A program made the position numbers and the translations under genes. A stretch of 64,000 nt of DNA, taken from contig CAWIED010000001.1 of NCBI GenBank assembly GCA_963835085.1, positions 434,001 through 498,000 on the forward strand, in the 5' to 3' direction. Of this stretch, positions 15,601 through 23,938 are shown piece after piece. The DNA comes from JBDIAG01 sp963835085 (GTDB lineage: Bacteria > Actinomycetota > Actinomycetes > Actinomycetales > CAWJMD01). The notes under the pieces were generated by a model. The model saw only the letters and a list, made by a program, of their open reading frames with translations. It ran no database searches and was not told the DNA's origin. Within the stretch, counting starts at the first letter, position 1; each line of letters begins with the position of its first letter.

Positions 15601-16216
15601 CGAACGAGACATGCTCGGGCTCTACGTCTCCGATCACCCCCTGTTCGGGGTGGAGCACCTTCTCGCGCAAGCCAGCGACACTGCGATCTCCGCACTGGTG
15701 GCCGATGAAGGAGGCCGGCCCGACGGCTCTGTCGTCACCATTGCCGGCCTCATCACGCAGGTGACGCGCAAGACCACGAAGGCGGGCAGCCTCTGGGCCA
15801 TCGCCCAACTGGAAGATCTTGCCGGCAGCGTCGAGGTGTTGTTCTTTCCGCAGACCTACACCGCGGTCAGTCACGAACTGCGCGAAGACGTGGTCTGCGT
15901 CATCCGTGGTCGGGTGAATCGTCGCGACGACTCCGTCGCCGTCAACGCCCAGGAGATGTCCCTGCCCGACATCTCCGACCCCGGTCGCACCGGGCCGGTC
16001 ACGATCATGCTGCCCACCACCCGCTGCACCCCACCGATGGTTGGCCGGCTCAAAGACGTGCTGACCACCCACCCCGGAGTCACCGAAGTGCATCTTCGCC
16101 TGACCCAGGCCGACAAGGCCACGCTGATGCGTCTCGACGACACGTTGCGAGTCACTCCCTCGCCCGCATTGTTCGGCGATCTCAAGGCGCTACTTGGGCC
16201 GAGTTGCCTGGTATGA
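12665..16216 (+). CDS. dnaE: DNA polymerase III alpha subunit (DnaE1 type)
   Basis: 1183-residue replicative polymerase of the C family. An N-terminal PHP domain (HLHVHTEYSMLDGA, TTDHGYVFGAYEFW) occupies about residues 10-220; in mycobacterial DnaE1 this domain provides proofreading. The palm contains GPGRGSGAGS near 379-388 and the catalytic aspartates in PDFDVDFDDRRR at about 418-429. Thumb, fingers and tandem HhH regions follow, with an OB-fold domain near 1020-1110. The length matches DnaE1 rather than the shorter mutasome DnaE2. The ATG has AGGAGG upstream. The PafBC-type promoter suggests damage induction, consistent with reports that mycobacterial dnaE1 responds to DNA damage. Its stop overlaps the next gene by ATGA. 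Confidence 0.98.
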   Translation: MADPTPLSESFVHLHVHTEYSMLDGAARIGDLFAEAQRMGMPAVATTDHGYVFGAYEFWKTAQKFGVKPIIGVEAYVTPGTHRTDKTRVTFGDGGRDDVSARGTYTHMTLLAQDNAGMHNLFRMSSIASLDAAFGKYPRLDRELLNTYGKGIIATTGCPSGEIQTRLRLGQYKQALAAAAEFRDIFGAENYYCELMDHGLDIERKVQADLLRVAKDLNLPLLATNDLHYTRAEDAKAHEALLCVQSGSTLADPDRFKFDADDFYLKSPDEMRRLWRELPEACDNTLAIAERCEVSFAEGEGRFMPRFPVPEGESETSWFVKEVERGLRMRYPAGIPDYARKQAEYETDVIAGKGYCGYFLVVADFITWAKDNGIRVGPGRGSGAGSMCAYAMRITDLDPVPHGLIFERFLNPERPSMPDFDVDFDDRRRGEVIHYVTDKYGADRVAQIVTYGTIKAKQAVKDASRVLGFPFSMGERITKAMPPAVMGKDIPLSGIFDREHKRYAEAGEVRQLVQDDPEVATVFETAKGLEGLKRQWGVHAAGVIMSSEPLLDVIPIMRRAQDGQVITQFDYPSCEALGLVKMDFLGLRNLTILDDAIANIRSNRNIEIDLDALSKDTTDQAAYDLLSRGDTLGVFQLDGGGMRTLLRQMQPDNFEDISAALALYRPGPMGADSHTNYAYRKTGRQPVEPIHPELAEPLAEILNTTYGLIVYQEQVQQIAQKVAGYSLGKADLLRRAMGKKKKEVLDAEFVPFSEGMKERGYSAAAIQKLWDILVPFSDYAFNKAHTAAYGLVSYWTAYLKANYPAEYMAALLTSVGDDKDKSALYLGECRRMGITVLPPDVNSSIGMFAAVGDDIRFGLAAIRNVGANVVAAIVDARQKKGDFTSFEDFLRKVPAVVCNKRTIESLIKAGAFDSLRHSRRGLAAIHEVYVDSIVEDKRQEAIGQDSLFGGFGDDSGGIPLSTLPPIPDYEWDKREKLASERDMLGLYVSDHPLFGVEHLLAQASDTAISALVADEGGRPDGSVVTIAGLITQVTRKTTKAGSLWAIAQLEDLAGSVEVLFFPQTYTAVSHELREDVVCVIRGRVNRRDDSVAVNAQEMSLPDISDPGRTGPVTIMLPTTRCTPPMVGRLKDVLTTHPGVTEVHLRLTQADKATLMRLDDTLRVTPSPALFGDLKALLGPSCLV

Positions 16217-16749
16217 GCGCTGTGCTGCCCGTGACTCGCGGTGGTGCGCGCCGCCTGCTGCTCAATGTGGCGGCGGTTCTCGCCTTGGGGGTCGTGGCAG
16301 GTGTGCTCTGGTGGGCGCTGGCCCCGCGCACGCTCGGCGTGGCAGGCGTCGGCCAGGCCGCCGCCTACCCGACTCCCGACTATCCCAGTGCTGCCGTCAT
16401 CACCACGTACTCTGCCGTGACGGTGGGCGCCGGACTGTTGGTAGGCATCCCGGTAGTGGCCAGGATCGATGAGCAGGTGGCCACCCGGGCGGCGGTTTTC
16501 ATTGCTGCCGGTCTGCCGGCGGCGCTCATCGCCTACGGTGTGGGCTTTGTGCTGGGCCCGCCCACCATTGCTGCGCAAGTCGCCGCCAAGGCCGCCCACG
16601 TACAGGTGCCGCTAGTGCTGCCCAGCCCGCTGCTCGCGTTGGCCTGGCCGGCGGCTACTGCTGTGCTGTCCACCGTGGGACTGCTCGTCTCCGGCATCCT
16701 GCGGCCGGGGGACACCGGCAGGCCGGGAGACCCAGGCAAGCCGAGATAG
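16213..16749 (+). CDS. Uncharacterised four-helix membrane protein
   Basis: 178 residues with four strong hydrophobic segments, at about 18-40, 62-82, 92-116 and 133-158. A short basic N-terminus precedes the first. The C-terminal tail (RPGDTGRPGDPGKPR) is Gly/Pro-rich and lies in a small DNA repeat that continues past the stop codon. The start ATG overlaps the dnaE stop by 4 bp, so it is probably translated from the dnaE message. I recognise no catalytic or transport motif. The motif LWWALAPR after helix 1 is reminiscent of actinobacterial DUF2567-type proteins, but I cannot confirm this. The function is unknown. Confidence 0.72.
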   Translation: MSAVLPVTRGGARRLLLNVAAVLALGVVAGVLWWALAPRTLGVAGVGQAAAYPTPDYPSAAVITTYSAVTVGAGLLVGIPVVARIDEQVATRAAVFIAAGLPAALIAYGVGFVLGPPTIAAQVAAKAAHVQVPLVLPSPLLALAWPAATAVLSTVGLLVSGILRPGDTGRPGDPGKPR

Positions 16750-16872
16750 GCAGGAGAGCCGGGAGACATTGGCAAGCCGCCTTGCATCCTGACAGGTCTG
16801 TGGACCCCGGCCGTCCCCTAATGAAGCCGGAAGCGTGTGCGCGCCGGCGAGCCAGCGCGCCGCCCTGAGTGC

Positions 16873-17046
16873 ACTATGACAATGCCCCGTGTGCCGGGCC
16901 ACCGACATAGCGCCGGTCGACCCCGCCGTCCTCACCTACCGCTGCGACAGTGCCCCGCCGGCCGGGCCATCGACAGAGCGCCGCGCGACCCCACCGGCCA
17001 CATTCACCGCCGCGGGAGTGCCCCACCAGCTGGGCCACCGACACGG
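16873..17046. repeat. Three family I palindromic units on a 68-bp period
   Basis: TGCCCC cores at 16883, 16951 and 17019 are exactly 68 bp apart. The first unit reads CACTATGACAATGCCCC, 7 nt, GGGCCACCGACATAGCGC, a degenerate form of the palindrome GCGCTATGNCGATGCCCC and its complement. The units fill most of the 334-bp gap between the membrane protein and ybaK. Nothing else was seen in the gap. Confidence 0.75.
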
Positions 17047-17083
17047 TGAATCCCGCTCCTGGAAGCCGGAACCGTTGATCCCC

Positions 17084-17566
17084 TCACGAACTGATCGCGG
17101 CCACCGTCGCACCCGTAAGCCTCACGAGATCGGCAGGCGCGAGTTCCACGTCCAGACCTCGCCGGCCGGCGCTCACCAGTACGGTCGGCAGTGCGGTTGC
17201 GCTCTCGTCCAGAACGGTTGGCAATCTCTTCTTCTGGCCGAGCGGCGAGATGCCGCCCACCACGTACCCGGTGGCCTTCTGCGCCTGGTCGGCGTCGGCG
17301 AGAGTGGCGCGCTTGCCGCCCACTGCCTGCGCCGCGGCCTTGAGGTCTACCTTGCCCGTGACTGGGCAGATGGCCACCACCAGCCGCGAGTCGACGTTCA
17401 ACACCAGCGTCTTGAACACGCTGGCAGGGTCGGCGCCCAGTGCCTCGGCAGCCTCCAGTCCGTAGCCGCCGGCCGCGTCCGCCGCTGCCGGATCGTGGTC
17501 GTACGAGCGCACAGTGTGCGCTACCCGGGCGCGCTCCAGAGCGGCGAGGGCAGGTGTCTTGGCCAC
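17084..17566 (-). CDS. ybaK: YbaK/EbsC-family Cys-tRNA(Pro) deacylase
   Basis: 160-residue cytoplasmic editing enzyme that hydrolyses mischarged Cys-tRNA(Pro). The N-terminus AKTPALAALERARVAHTV and the blocks DPASVFKTLV, GKVDLKAAAQAVGGKRATLAD and GYVVGGISPLGQKKRLPTVLDE are characteristic; the conserved catalytic Lys of the family lies in the FKTLV block. I chose GTG 17566 because it gives the usual family length and start. TAGCGT lies 7 nt upstream with no Shine-Dalgarno sequence, the leaderless pattern seen elsewhere in this window. An ATG at 17590 is an alternative. It is divergent from the subtilase gene. Confidence 0.93.
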   Translation of the reverse strand: MAKTPALAALERARVAHTVRSYDHDPAAADAAGGYGLEAAEALGADPASVFKTLVLNVDSRLVVAICPVTGKVDLKAAAQAVGGKRATLADADQAQKATGYVVGGISPLGQKKRLPTVLDESATALPTVLVSAGRRGLDVELAPADLVRLTGATVAAISS

Positions 17567-17750
17567 GTCGGCCACGCTAACGCACGCCATGCATCGACAA
17601 GCTCTGCTGGCGCCTTCCATGACGAGAAGTAGCGATGCGATAACGGAAGACTGATACTCCCCATGAGCGCCTGACACAGGGGGCGAATCCTCATAAAGTC
17701 CGACTAAACGCGCACTCCAGGGCGCCTGGCCTCACAGAAGAGGGAAAGCT

Positions 17751-20700
17751 ATGAGTTCACGGCATGGGCGAACCCGGCACGCAGTTCTGGCCGCGCTCAG
17801 CGTGGCCGCTCTTGCGGTGGCGGCAGCGCCGGCATCTGCAGCGCCAACCGCCGCCCCACGCCCTCCGGCAGGCGCGGGCACGTCCAGCGCAGTGGTCGAC
17901 GGGCCTCCTCCGACGGCCCAGCTGTCGAGTCGGCTCGCGGCGGTGCTGAAGGGTCCAGGCAGCCACGACGTCTTCGTCCAGCTCAGCGGCCAAGGTGCCG
18001 AGGCCGCCTGGAAGGCGGGGGGCACTGCCGCCGGCAAGCGCCGGACGGCACAGATCGACGCCACCAGGAGCTCGGTGCTCGACACGGCCAAGAGCGCCGA
18101 TCGGGGCACCACCCAACTGTTCGCCGTCTCTAACGCGGTGCCGGGCGTGGGCCTGCGCCTCGACGCGTCGGCCATCACCCAGCTGGCAGCGCGCGCCGAC
18201 GTCGTGAAGATCAGCCCGCTGGTGCCCAAGAAGCTCGACACGGCAGGCTCCGCCCAATTCAGCAAGGTCCTGGCCGCGTGGCAGAACACCGGGGTCACCG
18301 GCAAGGGTGTGCGCGTCGGCATCATCGACACCGGCATCGACTACACCCATGCCGACTTCGGCGGCCCCGGAACCACGGCGGCCTACCAACAGGCCAAGGC
18401 CACGTCCACGGGGCCCTGGACGCCCACCCCCGTTGTGGTGGGCGGTTACGACTTCGTGGGTGATTCCTACGACGGCAGCAACGTGCCCCACCCAGACCCC
18501 AACCCGCTCGACTGCGAGGGGCACGGCACGCATGTGGCCGGCATCGCGGCCGGCCGAGGGGTCAACGCCGACGGCAGCACTTTCACGGGCGACTACGCCA
18601 AGCTGAACGGCAAGGCGCTGTACTCGATGAAGATCGGCCCCGGCATGGCGCCCCAGGCCAGCCTTTACGCGCTGCGGGTCTTCGGCTGTGAAGGCTCGAC
18701 GAACATGGTCATCCCGGCACTCGACTGGGCCATGGACCCCAATGGCGATGGCGACTTCTCCGACCACCTCGACATCGTGAACCTCTCGCTCGGCACCGAC
18801 TACGGCACGGCCGACGATCCCGACAGCACGGTGCTCAACGCGGTGGCGGCCGCCGGAGTGCTGCCGGTGACGGCGGCGGGAAACGCCGAGGATCTCACCG
18901 ACATCGCCGGCAGTCCGGGCAACGCGATCCGCAGTCTCGACGTGGCCAGCGAGGTGGACCCGTATCAGTTGCGCGACGGACTCAAGGTGAGCGCGCCGGC
19001 CAGCGTGGCCGGGGTGGCCGCTGGTCAGGACTCCAGCGACTACCCATGGCTGACAGAACCTGACGTCACCGGCACGGTCGTTCAGCTCCCGGGAGCCAAC
19101 TCCGACGGCTGCGACGCGCTATCGGCCCCCCAGGCCGCGACGGTCAAGGGCAAGGTCGCCTGGCTCGAATGGGACGACAACTCCATCACCCGTCGTTGCG
19201 GCTCGGCCGCCCGTTCGGACAACATCGCCGCCGCTGGCGGTCTTGGGGTCGTGCTCTCGTCGCCGGTCGACGTGTTCAGTGCAGGCATCGCCGGCAGTGC
19301 CCAGATCCCGGTGTTCCAGCTCACGAAGACCGCGACGGACCAGCTCCGGGCCTCGGCAGCGGCAGGCACGCTCGTTGTGACGTTCTCCAACTCGCTCAAG
19401 GGTTCCATCCAAGAGATCGACCCTCAGATCGGCGGCACCCTGTCGTCGTTCAGCTCGCGCGGTGGCCCTGGCGTGACCGGAGTCGTCAAGCCCGACGTGG
19501 CGGCACCAGGTGACACCATCGACTCCGCGCTGGTGGGCGGCGGCTCCGCCGGCACCGTGGAATCGGGCACCTCGATGGCCACCCCGTCCGCAGCCGGCAT
19601 CGCCGCACTGGTCAAGCAACGGCACAGTGGCTGGACGCCCGAGCAGCTCAAGGCCGCGGTGATGAACACCGCCAGCCGCGACGTCACCACCGGCCAGAAC
19701 GGCACCGGCAACGTCTACCCGCCCAGCCGGGTCGGCTCGGGTGGCGTCGACGCCTGGTCTGCGGTCACCAGCACGTCATTGGCCTACAACGCCGATGGCC
19801 AGGGCGGGGTGAGCGCCTCGTTCGGCGTGATCTCCGCGCCCATCGATGGCGGCAAGCTCGTGCAGACCCGGAAGGTCACGGTGCAGAACACCGGCGCCTC
19901 GGCCAAGTCGTACACGCTCTCCTACTCGGCCGCCACTCGGCAGCCGGGAGTCTCGTACTCGATCTCGCCCAAGCGGGTCACCGTCCCTGGCCGGGGTTCG
20001 GCGCAGGTCAGCGTGAGCGTGACCGTCGATCCCACGAAGCTCCGGCGCACCCTCGATCCCACAATGGCGCGCACCCAGAACAATCCCATGCTGCTGAACG
20101 CCGCCGGTCAGCATCCGCTGGAAGCTCGGCAATTCCTGGCCTCGGCCTCCGGGCGGCTGCTGGTGGCCGTCGCCGGCAGCAGCACACCGCCGCTCCGCGT
20201 GCCGCTCTTCGCCAGTGCCCGCGCGATCTCGACCACGTCCAGTTCGGTGGTGAGTACCTCCACCGGCCGGGCCATCGTGCAGCGAGGGGCGGGCGTCTCT
20301 CTCGACCGCACTGCCGCAGGACGCGCCCACTACCAGTCCCAGCTGTCCGTGCTGACGCTCGGTGCCTCCAGCCCCAAGCTCAAGCCCTGTGTCGGAGTCC
20401 AGTTGGCCGGTTGCCTGGCCGTGCCGTCCGCCGCGGGCGCCGACCTGCGGTATGTGGGAGCCGGAGCCGCCACTAGCCCCACGAAGGTGCCGACCCTGTG
20501 GTTCGGCATCTCCACCTGGGGCAACTGGTCGTCGCTCAACGCTGCCCAGGCAGAGCCGATGGTCTTGATCGATACCAACGGTGACGGCGAGACCGACTAC
20601 ACCGTCGACGTCGGCCCGTTGCCCGGCACTGATCTGCTGTACGCCACGGTCTACAACGCCGATCTGAACTCGGTGGGTGGACAGCCGGTGAACTTCAGCA

Positions 20701-21047
20701 CTGGCGCCTATGACACCAACGTCTTCAACACCAACACGCTGCTGGTGCCGGTGGACGCGAGCCTGCTCGGTATGAAGGCCGGAGCCACGACGTTCCCGAT
20801 CACGTATTCCGTGCAAGTCCTCAACGGCTACTCGGCCGGTACTCAAGGCGTGCAGGACGCGACGACCGACATCCCGTTCGATGTCGCCAACCCGACGGTG
20901 AAGGTGGGCAAGCCCGTCTACGACGACGCCGACGGCACCACCGTCGACTACTCGCTGGCCGCAGGTGCCACCACGGCGCAGGCTCTGGTGCTGCACCTGT
21001 ACGGCGCCGACAGCAAGCGGGTCGAGGTGCTTACCCTCAAGCCATGA
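17751..21047 (+). CDS. Secreted S8 subtilisin-family serine protease
   Basis: 1098 residues. A Sec signal peptide (basic HGRTRH, hydrophobic AVLAALSVAALAVA, cleavage near ASA-AP) is followed by an inhibitor_I9-like pro-region. The catalytic domain has Asp193 in IIDTGIDYTHADF, His258 in GHGTHVAGIA and Ser608 in SGTSMATPSAAG. A protease-associated domain is inserted at about 420-545. After the catalytic domain there is an Fn3-like region (about 680-770), then a long C-terminal part with DTNGDGETDYTV, an EF-hand-like calcium loop. No LPXTG or membrane anchor is visible, so it is probably released or loosely wall-bound. The ATG follows AGAGGGAAAG. Its stop overlaps the FetB-like gene (ATGA), an unexpected pairing. 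The substrate is unknown. Confidence 0.95.
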   Translation: MSSRHGRTRHAVLAALSVAALAVAAAPASAAPTAAPRPPAGAGTSSAVVDGPPPTAQLSSRLAAVLKGPGSHDVFVQLSGQGAEAAWKAGGTAAGKRRTAQIDATRSSVLDTAKSADRGTTQLFAVSNAVPGVGLRLDASAITQLAARADVVKISPLVPKKLDTAGSAQFSKVLAAWQNTGVTGKGVRVGIIDTGIDYTHADFGGPGTTAAYQQAKATSTGPWTPTPVVVGGYDFVGDSYDGSNVPHPDPNPLDCEGHGTHVAGIAAGRGVNADGSTFTGDYAKLNGKALYSMKIGPGMAPQASLYALRVFGCEGSTNMVIPALDWAMDPNGDGDFSDHLDIVNLSLGTDYGTADDPDSTVLNAVAAAGVLPVTAAGNAEDLTDIAGSPGNAIRSLDVASEVDPYQLRDGLKVSAPASVAGVAAGQDSSDYPWLTEPDVTGTVVQLPGANSDGCDALSAPQAATVKGKVAWLEWDDNSITRRCGSAARSDNIAAAGGLGVVLSSPVDVFSAGIAGSAQIPVFQLTKTATDQLRASAAAGTLVVTFSNSLKGSIQEIDPQIGGTLSSFSSRGGPGVTGVVKPDVAAPGDTIDSALVGGGSAGTVESGTSMATPSAAGIAALVKQRHSGWTPEQLKAAVMNTASRDVTTGQNGTGNVYPPSRVGSGGVDAWSAVTSTSLAYNADGQGGVSASFGVISAPIDGGKLVQTRKVTVQNTGASAKSYTLSYSAATRQPGVSYSISPKRVTVPGRGSAQVSVSVTVDPTKLRRTLDPTMARTQNNPMLLNAAGQHPLEARQFLASASGRLLVAVAGSSTPPLRVPLFASARAISTTSSSVVSTSTGRAIVQRGAGVSLDRTAAGRAHYQSQLSVLTLGASSPKLKPCVGVQLAGCLAVPSAAGADLRYVGAGAATSPTKVPTLWFGISTWGNWSSLNAAQAEPMVLIDTNGDGETDYTVDVGPLPGTDLLYATVYNADLNSVGGQPVNFSTGAYDTNVFNTNTLLVPVDASLLGMKAGATTFPITYSVQVLNGYSAGTQGVQDATTDIPFDVANPTVKVGKPVYDDADGTTVDYSLAAGATTAQALVLHLYGADSKRVEVLTLKP

Positions 21048-21784
21048 CGGCGTTGGCCTGGTTCGGGGCAGGGCTTGTCGTCCTCACCGCCCTGACCCTG
21101 GCCATCGCCAGCTGGGCCAGGCTCGAGTTGGGCTGGTTTCCGGCGATCGCGTTGGCGCGGGCTGTGCTCCAGCTCGGCGTCATCGCCGCTCTGCTGCACG
21201 GGATTCTGACCGTGCCGTGGACGGTGGTGGCCTTCGTGGCGCTGATGCTCACCACGGCGACGCTCACGTCGGCCAGCCGGCTCCGCGATCTCTGGCGGGG
21301 CCGGCTGGCCGCTTCCGTCGGGGTGGTGGCCGGCTCGCTGACGAGCCTGCTGCTGATCCTGGCGCTACATCTGGTGCCCTGGGAGGCCAGATACGTGGTG
21401 GCCGTGGCCGGCATCCTCGTGGGCAACGGCATGACTGCCGCGACGCTGGCCGGCCGCAACTTCCTTCGTCAGTCGCGCGCTCGCCGCGACGAGGTGGAGG
21501 CCTGGCTTGCCCTCGGCGCCACCGCACCCCGAGCCCACGACGAGGTGGGTCGCGAGGCCGTGCGGGAGTCGATGCTGCCTTCGCTCGACCAGACCAAGGC
21601 CACCGGGCTGGTGACTTTGCCCGGGGCCTTCGTAGGAGCTCTCTTCGGCGGAGCCTCGCCTATCGTGGCCGCCCAGTTCCAGCTCGTCGTGCTCGCCGGC
21701 ATCTCCCTGACCGTGGTGGTCACGGGCATCGTCGTGGTGCGGGTGGCCGGACGCACGCCCTACCTGGCGCCCGTCGAGGGCTAG
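21044..21784 (+). CDS. FetB/UPF0014-family ABC transporter permease
   Basis: 246-residue integral membrane protein of the UPF0014 family, with six or seven hydrophobic segments. The conserved GNGMTAATLAGR block (about 127-138), the EAWLALGAT coupling motif and the LPGAFVGALFGGASP block support the call. In E. coli FetAB exports iron and raises oxidative-stress tolerance. The cognate ATPase FetA is not adjacent, so this permease is an orphan here or pairs with a subunit encoded elsewhere. It is translationally coupled to the secreted protease by a 4-bp overlap. The substrate is therefore inferred only from the family. Confidence 0.88.
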   Translation: MTALAWFGAGLVVLTALTLAIASWARLELGWFPAIALARAVLQLGVIAALLHGILTVPWTVVAFVALMLTTATLTSASRLRDLWRGRLAASVGVVAGSLTSLLLILALHLVPWEARYVVAVAGILVGNGMTAATLAGRNFLRQSRARRDEVEAWLALGATAPRAHDEVGREAVRESMLPSLDQTKATGLVTLPGAFVGALFGGASPIVAAQFQLVVLAGISLTVVVTGIVVVRVAGRTPYLAPVEG

Positions 21785-21844
21785 CGTTCGATGCGGCATT
21801 CGCCCTCGATCGGCACTATCCACTGCGGTCGGCGGCTGAATCGC

Positions 21845-22507
21845 TCAGTTCTGGCTGGGCAGCGCGATCGGTCCCGAGCGCGCGAGCGCGCGCAACTGAG
21901 TCACGAGATGCTGTTCGCGGCGCAAGGCCTGAATCTCGGCGAGCAGGCGCTGCTCGGTGGCGTCGATGCCGAGCAGCCGGTGCTGCTCCGCCGGGTCGAG
22001 CGGGGCTGCCAACAGCACGGCGAACGACAGTGGATCGGGCGACTCCGGCAGTTCGGGAACGGGTCGGCCCACGAGCTCGAGCAACGCGCGGAGGTGCCTG
22101 GCGGCCCGCTGGGCCAAGACCATGGTGGACGTTGCGACGTCCGACGCAGGCTGACGAGAGTCGGGCAACAGCTCCACCTCGGCCACGTCGTAGCCGGCCT
22201 CGCTGGTGTGCCGGGAATTGAGCCGAAATCGTGAGCGTCCCACCGCCGTCAGCCCGATCGTGCCCGAGGGGTGGTGCTGCAGGTGTCGGATGTGCGCCAT
22301 GGTCCCCACGTCGGCCACCCGGACGGCGTCGCCGTCGCCCACTTCGTGGCCGGCCACGATCGCCACCACTCCAAAGGCCCGCTCCGCCACCGGCAGCTTT
22401 TGCAGGTCGGCCACCAGCCGCCGATAGCGCTTCTCGAAGACATTGAGCGTCAGCACCTGGCCGGGAACGAGCAGGGTGCCGAGAGGAAACAGCGGCACCC
22501 GGGTCAT
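21845..22507 (-). CDS. Lon N-terminal (LON substrate-binding) domain protein
   Basis: 220 residues consisting essentially of the Lon protease N-terminal domain (PF02190), without the AAA+ or protease modules. The opening RVPLFPLGTLLVPGQVL and FEKRYRRLVADL blocks, the GTMAHIRH motif and the VGRSRFRL motif are typical; a helical C-terminal part follows. Free-standing Lon-N proteins are common in actinobacteria but their function is not established; a substrate-recognition role is inferred. The ATG at 22507 fits the family N-terminus. TAGCCT lies 7 nt upstream with no Shine-Dalgarno sequence, suggesting a leaderless transcript. It is divergent from hisD, with 72 bp between starts. Confidence 0.9.
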   Translation of the reverse strand: MTRVPLFPLGTLLVPGQVLTLNVFEKRYRRLVADLQKLPVAERAFGVVAIVAGHEVGDGDAVRVADVGTMAHIRHLQHHPSGTIGLTAVGRSRFRLNSRHTSEAGYDVAEVELLPDSRQPASDVATSTMVLAQRAARHLRALLELVGRPVPELPESPDPLSFAVLLAAPLDPAEQHRLLGIDATEQRLLAEIQALRREQHLVTQLRALARSGPIALPSQN

Positions 22508-22579
22508 CTGCACGAGGCTACAGCGGCGCTCGGGTAGGCACTGGGCCGCGTTGACACCACCCACCTAGACTTGTCTGTC

Positions 22580-23929
22580 ATGAGTGCGGACGCCCCCTCT
22601 TCCCAACTGATCCGTGTGCTCGACCTGCGGGGCTGCGCTGTCGACCGGAGCTCCCTGCGGGAGCTGATGCCCCGGGCCGAGCTCGACGTCGAGGCTGCCG
22701 TCGAAGTCATCCGGCCGCTGGTGGCGCAGGTGCGCGAGCGGGGCGAGGCCGCGTTGCTCGAACTGGCCGAACGGCTCGACGGCGTACGTCCCACCCAGGT
22801 GCGGGTGCCTGCCGAGGCCCTGACGACCGCGCTCGACAACCTCGATCCCCAGGTGCGCGCCGCGCTGGAGGAGGCGATCCGGCGCACCCGTCTGGTACAC
22901 GCCGACCAGCGCCGCGTCGACACCGAGACCCAGGTCAGCCTGGGCGGCACGGTGACTGAGCGCTGGGTGCCGGTGGAGCGAGTGGGCCTGTACGTGCCGG
23001 GTGGGCTGGCCGTGTATCCGAGCTCGGTCGTGATGAACGTCGTGCCGGCGCAGACCGCGGGCGTCGAGTCACTCGCCGTCGCCTCCCCGCCCCAGCCCGA
23101 TCACGACGGGCTGCCGCACCCCACGATTCTCGCGGCCTGCGCGTTGCTCGGGATCGACGAGGTCTACGCCGTCGGCGGGGCCCAGGCGGTGGCCATGTTC
23201 GCCTATGGCGTCCGCGGGGCAACCGGTGAAATCATGTGTGAACCGGTCGATCTCGTGACCGGCCCCGGCAACGTGTACGTGGCCGCGGCCAAGCGGCTGC
23301 TCAAGGGCGTGATCGGCATCGATGCCGAGGCCGGCCCCACGGAGATCGCCATCCTCGCCGACGCCACCGCCGACCCCGTGCACGTCGCCGCCGATCTCGT
23401 GAGCCAGGCCGAGCATGACCCCAACGCGGCGTCGGTGCTGGTGACCGACTCGCAGGAGCTGAGCGAGGCCGTCCAGGCAGTCCTGATCGAGCTTGTGGCC
23501 GCAACCAAGCACACCGAGCGTGTAGGCCGGGCGCTGGCCGGGCCGCAGTCGGCCATCGTGCTCGTCGATGACCGCGAGGCGGGCCTGGCCGTGGTCAACA
23601 CGTACGGGGCCGAGCACCTGGAGATCCAGACGGCCGATGCCGCCGCCGACGCCGCGCGGGTGCGCAACGCCGGTGCGGTGTTCGTGGGCGCGTATTCGCC
23701 TGTCTCCCTAGGCGACTACCTCGCGGGGTCGAATCACGTGCTGCCGACCGGGGGTTGTGCCCGGCACTCCAGCGGGCTCAGCGTGCAGTCGTTCCTGCGC
23801 GGCATCCACGTGGTCGAGTACTCCGAGTCGGCACTCGGTGAAGTGGCCGACCACGTCTACGCCCTGTCGGCCGCCGAAGACCTGCCCGCGCACGGCGACG
23901 CTGTGCGGGCCCGGTTTCCGGTTCCCTAG
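22580..23929 (+). CDS. hisD: Histidinol dehydrogenase
   Basis: 449-residue zinc enzyme performing the last two steps of histidine synthesis, L-histidinol to L-histidine with two NAD+. Signatures include VYVPGGLAVYPSSVVMN, the GGAQAVAMFAYG loop, LVTGPGNVYVAAAKR, GIDAEAGPTEIAILAD and DLVSQAEHDPNA; the C-terminal LSVQSFLRGIHVVEY block is also present. ATG 22580 is chosen over an in-frame TTG at 22571. TAGACT (22566-22571) ends 8 nt before the ATG with no Shine-Dalgarno sequence, so the transcript is probably leaderless. It heads hisD-hisC-hisB. The hisC promoter element overlaps its stop codon. Confidence 0.98.
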   Translation: MSADAPSSQLIRVLDLRGCAVDRSSLRELMPRAELDVEAAVEVIRPLVAQVRERGEAALLELAERLDGVRPTQVRVPAEALTTALDNLDPQVRAALEEAIRRTRLVHADQRRVDTETQVSLGGTVTERWVPVERVGLYVPGGLAVYPSSVVMNVVPAQTAGVESLAVASPPQPDHDGLPHPTILAACALLGIDEVYAVGGAQAVAMFAYGVRGATGEIMCEPVDLVTGPGNVYVAAAKRLLKGVIGIDAEAGPTEIAILADATADPVHVAADLVSQAEHDPNAASVLVTDSQELSEAVQAVLIELVAATKHTERVGRALAGPQSAIVLVDDREAGLAVVNTYGAEHLEIQTADAAADAARVRNAGAVFVGAYSPVSLGDYLAGSNHVLPTGGCARHSSGLSVQSFLRGIHVVEYSESALGEVADHVYALSAAEDLPAHGDAVRARFPVP

Positions 23930-23938
23930 ACTGGGCCG

